A DNA stretch of 39,520 nucleotides, taken from contig PANM01000038.1 of NCBI GenBank assembly GCA_002708385.1, forward strand, positions 1-39,520. Direction: 5' to 3'. The DNA is from Methanobacteriota archaeon (GTDB lineage Archaea; Thermoplasmatota; Poseidoniia; Poseidoniales; Thalassarchaeaceae). The notes below the pieces were generated by a model. It was not told the origin of the DNA and did no database searches. It worked only from the letters and a program-made list of their open reading frames with translations. Shown here piece after piece: positions 26,488 to 35,500 of this stretch (its first letter is position 1; every line of letters begins with the position of its first letter). The translations under genes were made by a program, and so were the position numbers.

Positions 26488-27603
26488 ATGGGTGAAATTA
26501 TGGATTCCGCAAGTCTGTATAAGTCACTGGAGGAGCCCGATAGGGCAGACCATCTTTGGAGATATACACCTTGGAGAAGAGTACATCCAACTGGTGATCT
26601 AACTGATATTCCGGATGCATCAGCACCTAAAGTTGGTCTGACTTGTTTGGATGAAAATGTAGCACTGGTAGGGATATCAATTGAAGAGGGAGGTGTGGGT
26701 GGAGAAATCCTAACAGAATCTGATAAGGTTACGGCTTCTTTCATCAAAGCCGTAGCTCGAGATTCGGCATTCACTCTAAGAGTTGAAAAAAATTTCATCG
26801 CAAGTTCACCAATTATCCTGGACATTGACACAGGTGACTCCGATTGTGCGCTTCACCTTACTCTAGACATTGGAAGAAACTGTGAATTCGAATTAATAAC
26901 TCAAATTAGCGGCTCCGCACCATGGACAGGATTTCTTCGAACTGGACGAGTTGGAAATGGAAGTATACTCAACGATGTTGTAATTGGCCACACTGACTGT
27001 GGAACCCTATTACGAGTCGATAGTGTATCGATTGGTAGAGATGCACAAGTAAAGACTGGTACTGTGAGTTCAGGAAGTGACAATACAAAGTCGGATTTAA
27101 GGTATAAAATGGCAGATACGGGTGGACATTTGAATGTACTTGGGTCGGTCCTTTCAGCACATGAAATGCACCTTGATCATCACATTGAGATACATCATGA
27201 CGCACCTGAAACATTCAGTCGGTTAAACTGGCATTCGGCCTGTGGAGGTAATTCTCGAACTGTAGGCACTGGTATGCTAAGGGTTTCCAAAGGAGCAAGA
27301 GGGGCAGATGCAGGTCAACTATTCCACAACCTATTATTGTCAGATAAGGCGAAAGCAGATTCGATTCCTGAATTAGAAGTTAGTGAACACGATGTGGTAG
27401 GATGTGGCCATGGCACTGCTAATGGACCTGTAGATGAAGAACAAATGTTTTACCTCGAATCAAGAGGATTCGACACTGAGGAAGCTAAAGATGCTCTTAT
27501 CGCGGCTTTCCTAAATACAACCCTTGTTGAGATGGGAAGTGAAACCCTTCACCATTGGTTAGCCGAACACTTACAAGACGAACTGGATGACCTCAAATCT
27601 TGA
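26488..27603 (+). CDS. sufD: Fe-S assembly protein SufD
   Basis: SufD pairs with SufB and SufC and is needed for iron entry into the scaffold. The 371-residue protein has a divergent N-terminus with LWRYTPWRRV, as in SufD proteins, and a beta-helix core. The C-terminal SufBD signature is present: GQLFHNLLLSDKAKADSIPE, LEVSEHDVVGCGHGTANG and QMFYLESRGFDTEEAKD. The conserved cysteine and histidine of the C-x-HG motif are there. The ATG directly follows the SufB stop; a second ATG four codons in is an alternative start. A tiny Cys-rich gene follows after 36 bp. Confidence 0.93.
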   Translation: MGEIMDSASLYKSLEEPDRADHLWRYTPWRRVHPTGDLTDIPDASAPKVGLTCLDENVALVGISIEEGGVGGEILTESDKVTASFIKAVARDSAFTLRVEKNFIASSPIILDIDTGDSDCALHLTLDIGRNCEFELITQISGSAPWTGFLRTGRVGNGSILNDVVIGHTDCGTLLRVDSVSIGRDAQVKTGTVSSGSDNTKSDLRYKMADTGGHLNVLGSVLSAHEMHLDHHIEIHHDAPETFSRLNWHSACGGNSRTVGTGMLRVSKGARGADAGQLFHNLLLSDKAKADSIPELEVSEHDVVGCGHGTANGPVDEEQMFYLESRGFDTEEAKDALIAAFLNTTLVEMGSETLHHWLAEHLQDELDDLKS

Positions 27604-27639
27604 GTAACCAATTTGGGCTTAATCCTCACCAGACCCATT

Positions 27640-27786
27640 ATGGATCACGATCATTGCGCTTCCATTCTATGTGAATGTGGATTTCAAGGTGCGGCAATTC
27701 CTATGAGGCAACACATGGAATGTCCACGATGTAGAAGAGTCGTAGAAGCATGTTGTGAGGGTGTTCCAGATTACTCTGGACACTAG
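27640..27786 (+). CDS. 48-residue Cys-rich (zinc-ribbon-like) protein downstream of sufD
   Basis: A short reading frame from ATG to TAG. It holds cysteines at positions 6, 11 and 13 (CASILCECGF), a CPRC pair near 28-31, and a CC pair near 38-39, in a compact order that suggests one bound zinc or a small Fe-S site. I do not recognise the family. It is on the same strand as sufCBD, 36 bp after sufD, and its end overlaps the convergent Smr-domain gene by 4 bp. Cysteine content and position argue that it is real; a role in cluster assembly is inference. Confidence 0.65.
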   Translation: MDHDHCASILCECGFQGAAIPMRQHMECPRCRRVVEACCEGVPDYSGH

Positions 27787-28553
27787 CCTGAGCGGTCTCT
27801 ATAACTAGATAGTAAAGCGGTTAATAGAAGTCCAGAACCAATTCCAAATGCTAAGCCTTGTTCTTCCAAAGTAGAACCGGCTAAGTCCCTAAATGTGAAC
27901 CCCATAATGGTACACATAGGTATCACGAAAAAAACGAATCTGCGGACTCTCTGAATTTTTGTTGGTGCTGTCCCCATGGGCCTTAGAGTAATAGAGCCTG
28001 CTTTTTCCAAAACCTGCCAGTCGACCGCCTCTGCGCCAATTCTCAATCGTTGTAAAACCGCAGGTCTAATACCGGGGTCTGCAGAATTTTCGTGTAATAT
28101 TTCTCCACGACCTGTTACTACTCTAACCCTTTTCAAATTCTGACGAATAGCAAGTAATCTCTCAGTCGCACCGGCTGCCATTGGAGCATTCAGCCCGTGC
28201 ATGTCGAAAGTTAACACCCCTCTTTCACGGCGAATTCTTTCTTCTACATTCCAAGCGCCATCTGTTTCACTTGAGAGATATGCCATTTCTATGCGTAAAG
28301 CTTCAACTTCTGCTGCGCGAGACTCCTCTCTAGCCTGACCTTTTTCAGCATGGTCTCTAACTCTAGCTAAAGAGAACAGTAGAACTACTGAACCAACCCC
28401 AATACCAAGTACAAGACCGGTTCTTAATGCCGGTTGAATTGCTTCTTCTGTCATACCGGTTGCGAAGAAAGCCATCATCGAAGACATTACCAATACCATC
28501 AAGGAAATAACTAACGAGATGACGAATGCATCCCGCATCCTAACCTCGACCAT
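27783..28553 (-). CDS. Membrane protein with an Smr-like domain
   Basis: About 256 residues from the ATG at 28553 (MVEVRMRDAF). Two hydrophobic spans at the N-terminus are followed by a charged helix (RVRDHAEKGQAREESRAAEVEALRIE in part: RDHAEKGQAREESR). Then comes a cytoplasmic Smr-like domain with DMHGL and VRVVTGRGE, and two C-terminal spans. Smr domains are known as nicking endonucleases or ribonucleases acting on DNA junctions or stalled-ribosome mRNA; a four-span membrane context is unusual. A longer start at 28622 would overlap the divergent gene, so I rejected it. The Smr call rests on the DxHGL and TGRG motifs and their spacing. Confidence 0.7.
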   Translation of the reverse strand: MVEVRMRDAFVISLVISLMVLVMSSMMAFFATGMTEEAIQPALRTGLVLGIGVGSVVLLFSLARVRDHAEKGQAREESRAAEVEALRIEMAYLSSETDGAWNVEERIRRERGVLTFDMHGLNAPMAAGATERLLAIRQNLKRVRVVTGRGEILHENSADPGIRPAVLQRLRIGAEAVDWQVLEKAGSITLRPMGTAPTKIQRVRRFVFFVIPMCTIMGFTFRDLAGSTLEEQGLAFGIGSGLLLTALLSSYRDRSG

Positions 28554-28570
28554 GGTAGGGGGATAGGTTG

Positions 28571-29368
28571 ATGACGATAGAACCCATCGATTGGACAATG
28601 CCTCAAGCCGAAGGGTCTTCACTGAAAAATGGCCGTGGGGATAGAATTAGAGAATCCAAGGTCGGGCGTAATTTAGCAGCAATAGCAGGCACCTATCTTA
28701 TTCTCTTATTTCTGACACCTTTAACCATGCCTGCAGATTCAATCCCTGATCTTTCAGGGCGTGCTAATCGAATTGATTATGCTACAATTGACGGGTACTG
28801 GGGATGGGGAAATAATGACAATAGCGATTACGAACATGCAGGTCATGACCAAGAGGCAAATGGTGGCTCATTTGCTTGGACTGATCTAAATCCAATTGCA
28901 GCAACTGTTTACGCTATAGGAGACTTGAATTGTCATCAAAAACACTACAGATCTTGGGAGATTAATGGTAATCAATTAGCAGTCTGTGTTCGAGATATCG
29001 GTATTCTATTTGGATTCGTAGCATGTTGTTTAATTTGGCAGCAAAGAGGGCTTAATCGGTGGACTTTAAGAGATACTTTCCTTTCTATGCTTCCTGATGA
29101 ATCAATCGAGAAGTTCTACTACAAAGACCAAAGGATGATGTTGATGATTGTAATAATGGGGATTGGCTTAGTGCCAATGGGAATTGATGGTTTTACTCAG
29201 TTACTTACCTCCTATGAATCAACAAATACTATGAGAATAATTACCGGTGTACCAGCAGGGTTCGTTGGAGGATGGCTATTTTCTGCAATGTTCTCAGCTA
29301 GACCTCATGAATTCGATAGTTCCGAAGATGTACGTCTTCCTGCAGACGCTAAACTACGGATGGTTTGA
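28571..29368 (+). CDS. DUF2085-like membrane protein
   Basis: A protein of about 265 residues with four or so hydrophobic spans: one near the N-terminus (LAAIAGTYLILLFLTPLTM), an extracellular Asn/Asp-rich loop, and further spans later. The segment DLNCHQKHYRSWEINGNQLAVC (given in part: NCHQKHYRSW, GNQLAVCVRDIG) matches the CHQ...RSF...G.Q..VC.R..G motif of DUF2085 membrane proteins, whose function is unknown. Conserved Cys and His could bind metal. The start is the ATG at 28571, with AGGGGG about 10 nt upstream. It diverges from the Smr-like gene with a 17 bp gap and ends 3 bp before the convergent tmk fusion. Confidence 0.72.
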   Translation: MTIEPIDWTMPQAEGSSLKNGRGDRIRESKVGRNLAAIAGTYLILLFLTPLTMPADSIPDLSGRANRIDYATIDGYWGWGNNDNSDYEHAGHDQEANGGSFAWTDLNPIAATVYAIGDLNCHQKHYRSWEINGNQLAVCVRDIGILFGFVACCLIWQQRGLNRWTLRDTFLSMLPDESIEKFYYKDQRMMLMIVIMGIGLVPMGIDGFTQLLTSYESTNTMRIITGVPAGFVGGWLFSAMFSARPHEFDSSEDVRLPADAKLRMV

Positions 29369-29371
29369 AAT

Positions 29372-30712
29372 TTAATTTCCTTGCCACCAATTCACAAGGC
29401 CGCTATTACCAGATGGAAGAGAATTATTGGAATTACCGTTTCCTAAAATTGCAAGTCTTTCGATAGTGTCTCGAACTGCCCGGGGGTGTTCACCAGAACG
29501 GACAATTTGTCCCATTGCAAATCTAATGTGGGTGTCTGGATTATTTGATATCCATTTAGACAATACTTTCCTTAATGGCCAAAGAACTAAACAAAGAATT
29601 CCAAAAGAATGAGATTCATCTCTTAATTGGTTTCTAGCAGCATCACTTCCTAGTAGTGACTTATGCTGATTAACCCAGTTGCTTCTGTCAGCGAGGAAAC
29701 GTAACACTTTGTGAGTGTGAGAATCCGATACTGCCCTGACTGGACCTTGCGCCTCCCTCAACTCATTTACATCGGCAGATGGAATCAAAGCCAAAGTCCC
29801 ACATATTGAAGAAATCGAGTGGGCTAAAACTGATTTTGGAACGTAAATTCTTTGATCTTCAGAAATCAATTCCAAAGCTCCACTATGGTCTTGCTGGGCT
29901 TCTCTGAGTACCTTCCATGGTGCCTTACCATCTAACCAGTCATTTAGTGTCCTAGCAGGTTCAACACCCAAGCCATCCAAAACCGTTTGACCCTTTGTTG
30001 ATTTAATCAATCGCTTTAGCATGAAACGTTCAACCGCTTCGGAATCTACGTTCAAAGGAGGAGGATGAGAATGAATGAATTTCCTGATGTGACGAGTTAA
30101 TTTTTTGCGAAACTCTCTTTCTGTTGTCTCGTTAGAAACTGGTCCAATTATTGCACCCATATCAAATGGTGTTGGCATTTCAATTTCTCCAGATAGCAAA
30201 GAAGAGTAACCCGATCGAATGGCTTTTTGTAATTCTGTTGTTTCAAAGTATTCGGCTTTATCTGACATCATTCGAAGAGTGCCTGATTGAATTCTCTTCA
30301 TTGCAACTTCTGGGTCACAATCTACCCAAATACATAGGTCTGGAACTAAAGCTGCAGAGTTGATTTGTGCTATACGATTTACACCTAACGAGCCTACAAT
30401 CCCTTGGTAAACTAGGGAGGAATGAACGTTTCTTTCACTGACTACAATCCTACCTTCTTCCAAACGAGGGAGTATCCAACCATGGGAATGATCAACTCGA
30501 TCTGCGGCAAAAAATCCAGCTTCTTCCTCAGGGGTGTGGATTTTTTGCCTTACTGAATCGATGGCTAATCTACCGAGAGGATGATCGCGACGTGGCTCAC
30601 CAGTAACCTCTACAGATGTGAAACAAAACTCCCTTTCGAGTACCTCTGCAACCACCTTTGTTGCAAGGCCTTTACCGTAGCCATCACCTCCTTCTATGGT
30701 GATAAGATACAC
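29372..30712 (-). CDS. tmk: Thymidylate-kinase-like protein with a long C-terminal extension
   Basis: Thymidylate kinase phosphorylates dTMP to dTDP. Residues 1-215 align by motif: P-loop EGGDGYGKG, the GEP of TGEPRRD, the FFAADR segment, and SERNVHSSLVYQG where the family usually has DRY...S..AYQG. Two things are odd. The P-loop ends GKG-L where GKS/T-T is expected, so the magnesium-binding Ser/Thr is missing. The protein also runs on for about 230 residues of largely helical sequence I do not recognise, ending in an Asn/Ser-rich tail. Bacterial and archaeal TMKs are usually about 200-220 residues. It may be a true kinase with altered chemistry or a repurposed one. It starts 1 bp after the upstream membrane gene. 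Confidence 0.75.
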   Translation of the reverse strand: MYLITIEGGDGYGKGLATKVVAEVLEREFCFTSVEVTGEPRRDHPLGRLAIDSVRQKIHTPEEEAGFFAADRVDHSHGWILPRLEEGRIVVSERNVHSSLVYQGIVGSLGVNRIAQINSAALVPDLCIWVDCDPEVAMKRIQSGTLRMMSDKAEYFETTELQKAIRSGYSSLLSGEIEMPTPFDMGAIIGPVSNETTEREFRKKLTRHIRKFIHSHPPPLNVDSEAVERFMLKRLIKSTKGQTVLDGLGVEPARTLNDWLDGKAPWKVLREAQQDHSGALELISEDQRIYVPKSVLAHSISSICGTLALIPSADVNELREAQGPVRAVSDSHTHKVLRFLADRSNWVNQHKSLLGSDAARNQLRDESHSFGILCLVLWPLRKVLSKWISNNPDTHIRFAMGQIVRSGEHPRAVRDTIERLAILGNGNSNNSLPSGNSGLVNWWQGN

Positions 30713-30713
30713 A

Positions 30714-31451
30714 TCAAACCTCCAATATGCCGAACTGTTTGCGGCTGAGGTAGGTAAGGCCCATACCTAACAAAATGAATAATGGTCCAATAAACATCAA
30801 ACCCTGACTCCAAAGTCCGAGGTATGCAAGAAATTGTGTTCGGAAATGATTTCTGCCATTGTACGCCTCAATACCACCTAAGATTCCGAAAATTCCTGCA
30901 AATAATGTGAAGGCACCGATTATCGAAGTGATTAGGACTGATTCGGCAAGATAACTCTCTCCACGCATATCCAAATCTTCAATGCCTTCACCCTCGGTTA
31001 ATGTAATAATAATCTGAGTATGATCTCCTGGAACCAACATAACACGTTGAGTAATGTGACTAGGATATTCAACCACCAACATCGATGAACTTCGTTGTAC
31101 ATCTTGTATTGAAAATCTACCGCTTGAGTCAGTAATGTCCCGACCTATCTCAAGTTCTTCATCGTTGTAGAGAATTATCGTCACCTCATCCATACCTTCT
31201 CCACCGGATGAATTGTTTACTAAAGCGGCATAAACTGCTCCATTCACATCTGCTTTACTTCCTGAGTCATCAAGCTGGCCATTGAGTACATCTCCGATAT
31301 CTGCAGTGATGTGAAGGCTACCTGTCAAAACTCCAAGCATACTTCCAAAGATGATTAACAAAGCACCAGCTATCCTAGTGGCAGGATCTATGGAGAGGTC
31401 TTCCAGCCACCATTCAAAGCGAGTTCTTCGAGATTCTTCACCCTCGGCCAT
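30714..31451 (-). CDS. Membrane protein with a carboxypeptidase-regulatory-like extracellular domain
   Basis: About 245 residues from the ATG at 31451. A charged N-terminus and a first span (IAGALLIIFGSMLGVLTG) lead into an external beta-sandwich-like domain of about 110 residues. There, EVTIILYNDEELEIGRDITD followed by SSGRFSIQDV (a T-D-x-x-G-x-F motif) resembles carboxypeptidase regulatory-like or transthyretin-like repeats. Two or three C-terminal spans follow. I do not know the function. A longer start at 31484 would overlap the glutaminyl cyclase. It lies between that gene and tmk, with gaps of 13 and 1 bp, so all three are probably one transcript. Confidence 0.7.
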   Translation of the reverse strand: MAEGEESRRTRFEWWLEDLSIDPATRIAGALLIIFGSMLGVLTGSLHITADIGDVLNGQLDDSGSKADVNGAVYAALVNNSSGGEGMDEVTIILYNDEELEIGRDITDSSGRFSIQDVQRSSSMLVVEYPSHITQRVMLVPGDHTQIIITLTEGEGIEDLDMRGESYLAESVLITSIIGAFTLFAGIFGILGGIEAYNGRNHFRTQFLAYLGLWSQGLMFIGPLFILLGMGLTYLSRKQFGILEV

Positions 31452-31464
31452 GCTGTCCGCCCTC

Positions 31465-32508
31465 CTACTCATCCTCTGAGACAATAGACGGCTTCTGAGT
31501 TTGCCGCTTTGAGATTGACGCGTAAATGACCAATATCATTATTGATAAAACAAGGAAATGAATCAGACCTATCCCCTCGTTATTCTCACAATTCATACAA
31601 TCAGTTGGAGTTTCACCAGATGGTTCAACCTGGCAACTGGGTGATAAGTCTACAAACTCAATTTTCACCTCATAATAATTTGACCAGTTCTTTCCAGTAA
31701 TCCAATAATTTCCTGTTTCGGAGTCCCAAGCAATTCCATTCAAGACTCCTGATGAATCAGTCTCGTACTGATCTCGTATGGAACTGAAATCTACCTTCTG
31801 GCAAACATGACCATTTGAAGTGTGAATCAGATAAATCGAGTCGTCGAACCATTTGTTGGCGAGAATGTCGCCATTGCTTCCAATACATTCCAATTCATTC
31901 CAGCTCTGACTTGGCCCACCACCTAGCAAAACTTCTATTGATTTATTAAATGAAATTGATGAAGAATTGGAATTCTTTAGTTGACCTGTTCCATCGGAAA
32001 TCCACAACCCTGTTGTTTGAGAATTGCAGATTCCCCATCCCTCTCCTTCATAGGAAAAATTGCCTACTTCCTCAAGTGAATCGATGTCATAAATCAAAGC
32101 AATATTTTCCTTCCAAGTAAGTTGAATTATAGTATTATTCAAAATTGTTAAACCCTCGCCGAAAAAAGAATCAGAAAGGTTGTACTGAGCCTCTATTTGG
32201 CCACTTTCCATATTCACTATTCTTACGCTAGAATGACCATATAATCCTGTACTTTCGTATAATTTACCGTTGTGAATTTCTAACCCTTGCGTGAAAGCGG
32301 ATTCGTCATGAGGAACAACATTGATAATTTCAGGTTGTATTTCCACAACTTCCCAAACTTCAGGGGTCTCTGCATTAAAATTTGAAACGGGAAAAATCAA
32401 CGATGAAAGAATGCATATTACGATTGTAACATAAGGCCTGATGGCAATTAGTGAACAACGAGTGGAGAATCGGCCCTTCGGGCCGGGTACGTCCGAACGA
32501 TGCTCCAT
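31465..32508 (-). CDS. Secreted glutaminyl-peptide cyclotransferase (plant/bacterial type)
   Basis: Converts N-terminal glutamine of proteins to pyroglutamate, which protects secreted proteins from aminopeptidases. The 347-residue protein has an N-terminal membrane span or signal (about 24-42) and a five-bladed beta-propeller of the PF05096 type. Characteristic motifs are AFTQGLEIHNGKLYESTG, YEGEGWGIC, VLNGIAWD and WITGKNW. A C-terminal span (LIHFLVLSIMILVIYASI) anchors it with the propeller outside. Upstream on the opposite strand lies a large secreted protease gene, so the pair may belong to one surface-maturation pathway. A 15 bp inverted repeat lies in the coding region just after the start. 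Confidence 0.88.
   Translation of the reverse strand: MEHRSDVPGPKGRFSTRCSLIAIRPYVTIVICILSSLIFPVSNFNAETPEVWEVVEIQPEIINVVPHDESAFTQGLEIHNGKLYESTGLYGHSSVRIVNMESGQIEAQYNLSDSFFGEGLTILNNTIIQLTWKENIALIYDIDSLEEVGNFSYEGEGWGICNSQTTGLWISDGTGQLKNSNSSSISFNKSIEVLLGGGPSQSWNELECIGSNGDILANKWFDDSIYLIHTSNGHVCQKVDFSSIRDQYETDSSGVLNGIAWDSETGNYWITGKNWSNYYEVKIEFVDLSPSCQVEPSGETPTDCMNCENNEGIGLIHFLVLSIMILVIYASISKRQTQKPSIVSEDE
32471..32485. repeat. GC-rich inverted repeat at the 5' end of the glutaminyl cyclase gene
   Basis: CGGCCC and its complement GGGCCG are separated by TTC, 23 bp inside the predicted start. In RNA it gives a stable hairpin with a three-base loop, which could slow or gate initiation. The repeat is GC-rich amid AT-rich surroundings. 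Confidence 0.4.
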
Positions 32509-32513
32509 CGATG

Positions 32514-32519
32514 TTATAG
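32514..32519 (+). promoter_or_regulatory. TATA-like element for the HExxH/PKD protease gene
   Basis: TTATAG lies about 49 nt upstream of the ATG at 32565. At archaeal spacing the start site would be near 32542, leaving a 20-25 nt leader that contains GAGGTG (32555-32560), a good Shine-Dalgarno match 4 nt before the ATG. Confidence 0.5.
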
Positions 32520-32564
32520 CGGGTTGAAGCGGGGCTTGAACCTGTCCTATTGCTGAGGTGCGTC

Positions 32565-35500
32565 ATGTTGAGTTACTTGAAGCCACATTCAAAGCCAACA
32601 ACTTCGTTGTTGTTGATATGGTTGATGCTGGGTTCTCTGATGTTACCAATGGTCGGAGCGAGTAGCGAATCCGGTAACGAAGAAATTCCCTCTCAATTCG
32701 GTGATCTAAGCGGTTTCACTCCCGAACAGGATGGTCATGCATATATTTTCAATGATGAACAAAATCCAGTTTATTCGGCATTTGGCTATCTAAAAAAGCA
32801 GTGGATTGAAAATGGATATCCGAATTTAATCGACCCTTTTGCGGCTTCTTCCCAGAACTCACGGTCTAGCAATGGCACTTGTTCAAATGCATGGCAAGTC
32901 GATGACACGGACACCTTTTCCACATCTAGTGGGTTAGTTTCAGCCACAGTAAAGAAAATATCTGCAAGCTCGGCTATTTTTGTAGAGGATGGAGTAGTGA
33001 TTCCCTCAACAACACTCAATGACATAACATCGACTTGGGAATCGACAATTTACCCAACAGATACTACCTACTTTGGTACCGCTCCTGATGTGGACAATAA
33101 TTGTCAGATTGAAATCCTAATTTTCCAAATCGATGGCGGAGGTGGCATTGGAGGTTATTTCGACCCCAACGTTGCCAATCAAAGAGAAATTATGTTTGTT
33201 GATTCGGGTGATTTAAGTTGGAGAAATACGATTATTGCTCATGAGTTTCAACATCTTCTTCACAACGCAAGAGATCCATTCGAGTACATTTGGTTAGATG
33301 AAGGGGCTGCTGATATGGCAGCCTACCTCTGCTTTGGCGTGACCAACACCATCTCAGGGCATGCAAATGAATGGTCGCAAAATGCCAATATGAGTGTTCG
33401 TTGGTGGAATCAAAGAATAGCAGATTATGGTGGAAGTTTCATGTTTGTGATGTATTTAGCCGACAAACTTGGAGGAGGTATAGCGATATCTAGACTGGTT
33501 GCCGACACTGCTACTGGCGGAGTTGGAGTTGAGAATTTAGCAAGAAACCCTGAACCCGGTTCAACTGCAATTGGAACCACCATGTCGGATATTTTCGCTA
33601 ATTTCACTGCCGCAGTCAGCCTCGATAGTGCCCAAGGTGCATTTGGATTTTCAAATATCGCAATGACCGCGGGATGTGTTACAGGATTTATTTGCAAAGT
33701 ACAAATGAGTGGCTATCAAGATCAATGGCAATCGACCTGGGTTAGTCCTTCACAAGAACTTGAGGGATGGGGAATGAGGGCTTACAAGTTTGCGGGAGGA
33801 ACTGGAGCTCCTCTTAATTTAATGGTTCAACCAACCAATTTTGGAGTCACTGGAACTGTAATGATCAAAGATTCTGCAACCGGAAGCTGGACGATGGATA
33901 GATTGAGAATTGATTCTGCAACCGGAGCGGGTACGGCCTTAGTTCACGGATTTGGCAACACATCGAGTGAAGTTTGGGTAATTGTTTGGTATGAGTCTCA
34001 AGTTACCGACTGTGATTACAACTTCGCTAGTTGTGGTATTACAACCGGCTCTTATCCAACTACAGATATCGTAGTCCAAGCGGGGCTGATTACAAGTCCA
34101 GCAGAAGTAGATATAATCAAAGTTACAACTTTCGATAGAGATGAAAATAATCTAGACGATAGTGTCCAAATCGATTTACAGGTCACCTCAGATGCATTCT
34201 TTGAGATTATTGAGGTTACATTTGAGGCCTTTGTCAATAATACATTACGTGATTCAATAACATTCTCGATGACTGCAGGTAATAGTGTCCCGAACCCAGA
34301 ATCAATTTGGTTTACTCCGCCTGAAAGTGGGGATTGGACTTTTGGAGTGGACATTAGAGATGTAAGTGGAGAGATTACAGATACTGCATTCACTCTTCCA
34401 ATTGCACTTGGGAATATGGAACCAGTAGCAAGTGGGTCCACATCAACTGGAACTACTCAAACATGGCTACCAGTAAACTTCTTTGGTGGTGGATACGATG
34501 TCTGGGGATTTGGTCAGATTAACGGTTCTTATGGACATAATCAAACACCAATGGCCTACAACTGGGATTTAGGAGACAACACCACTTCAAGCCTAAAGAA
34601 TCCAATTCATTACTACAATGAGACTGGCACCTACAATATTCAACTAAACGTAGTAGACATTGGTGGATTCTATTCTCAAACTCAAACATGGATAGTAAAT
34701 GTAACAGATACAACAGAGCCAATTCCAGAGATTCAGGTCGACGGAGTCCCGATAAGCGATGAAATTGTAATTTTCACAGACCAAAGGGTACTTTTCTCTG
34801 CTAGAGGCACATTAGATAACGTACCCCATGATGAAATTGAGTTCACATGGAATTGGGGAGATGGAAATGACGAATCAGGTGTTGGACTAGTTGAAGCCAG
34901 CCATGCTTATGTCGATGGTAGCGCTGAAGGAACAGTTTACACTTTGACTTTGATAATTAATGACGGGACTTTTGTGGTGGAAGAGCAAATATATGTTAGA
35001 ATCTTGAATCGTATACCTCGACAAATTTTCGATGAGGAGTTACAAACATACACCCTAACTCCTCTCCAAATGCCAGATGTTTTCACAGATGATGACGGAA
35101 TAATTGTAGAATACCGATGGGATTTTGATACAGGAGTTAATTTCTCCACAGGAGGTATGACGCCCACTTCTGACTTCTCCCAGACTATTTCTGTTGACCA
35201 AAATCCAACTGTTGGATGGAATACACCTGGTATGAAAACGATAACTCTTGAAGTTACAGATGACGATGGCAATACATCCTCGACCACAATAATGGTTCGT
35301 GTATTGAATCAGAGGCCAGTTGCAGTATTCGATCGCCCTTCTGATGGAACAGTTGAAACTGAATACTTCTTCGAGAGCTTATCCTTCGATCCCGATGGAG
35401 ATACCTCTCTCCTAGAGACTCGATGGGAGATTTCAAATTTGGAAGAAGAAATTGTCAATTCATCATCGATTTACTATACATTCACAGAACCAGGATTGTA

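Noticed and set aside
26337-26831. 164-codon minus-strand frame across the sufB-sufD junction
   Set aside because: Lies fully antisense to two certain genes and has no motif.
28554-28622. Longer N-terminus for the Smr-like protein
   Set aside because: It would overlap the divergent DUF2085-like gene; ATG 28553 gives a better membrane-protein start.
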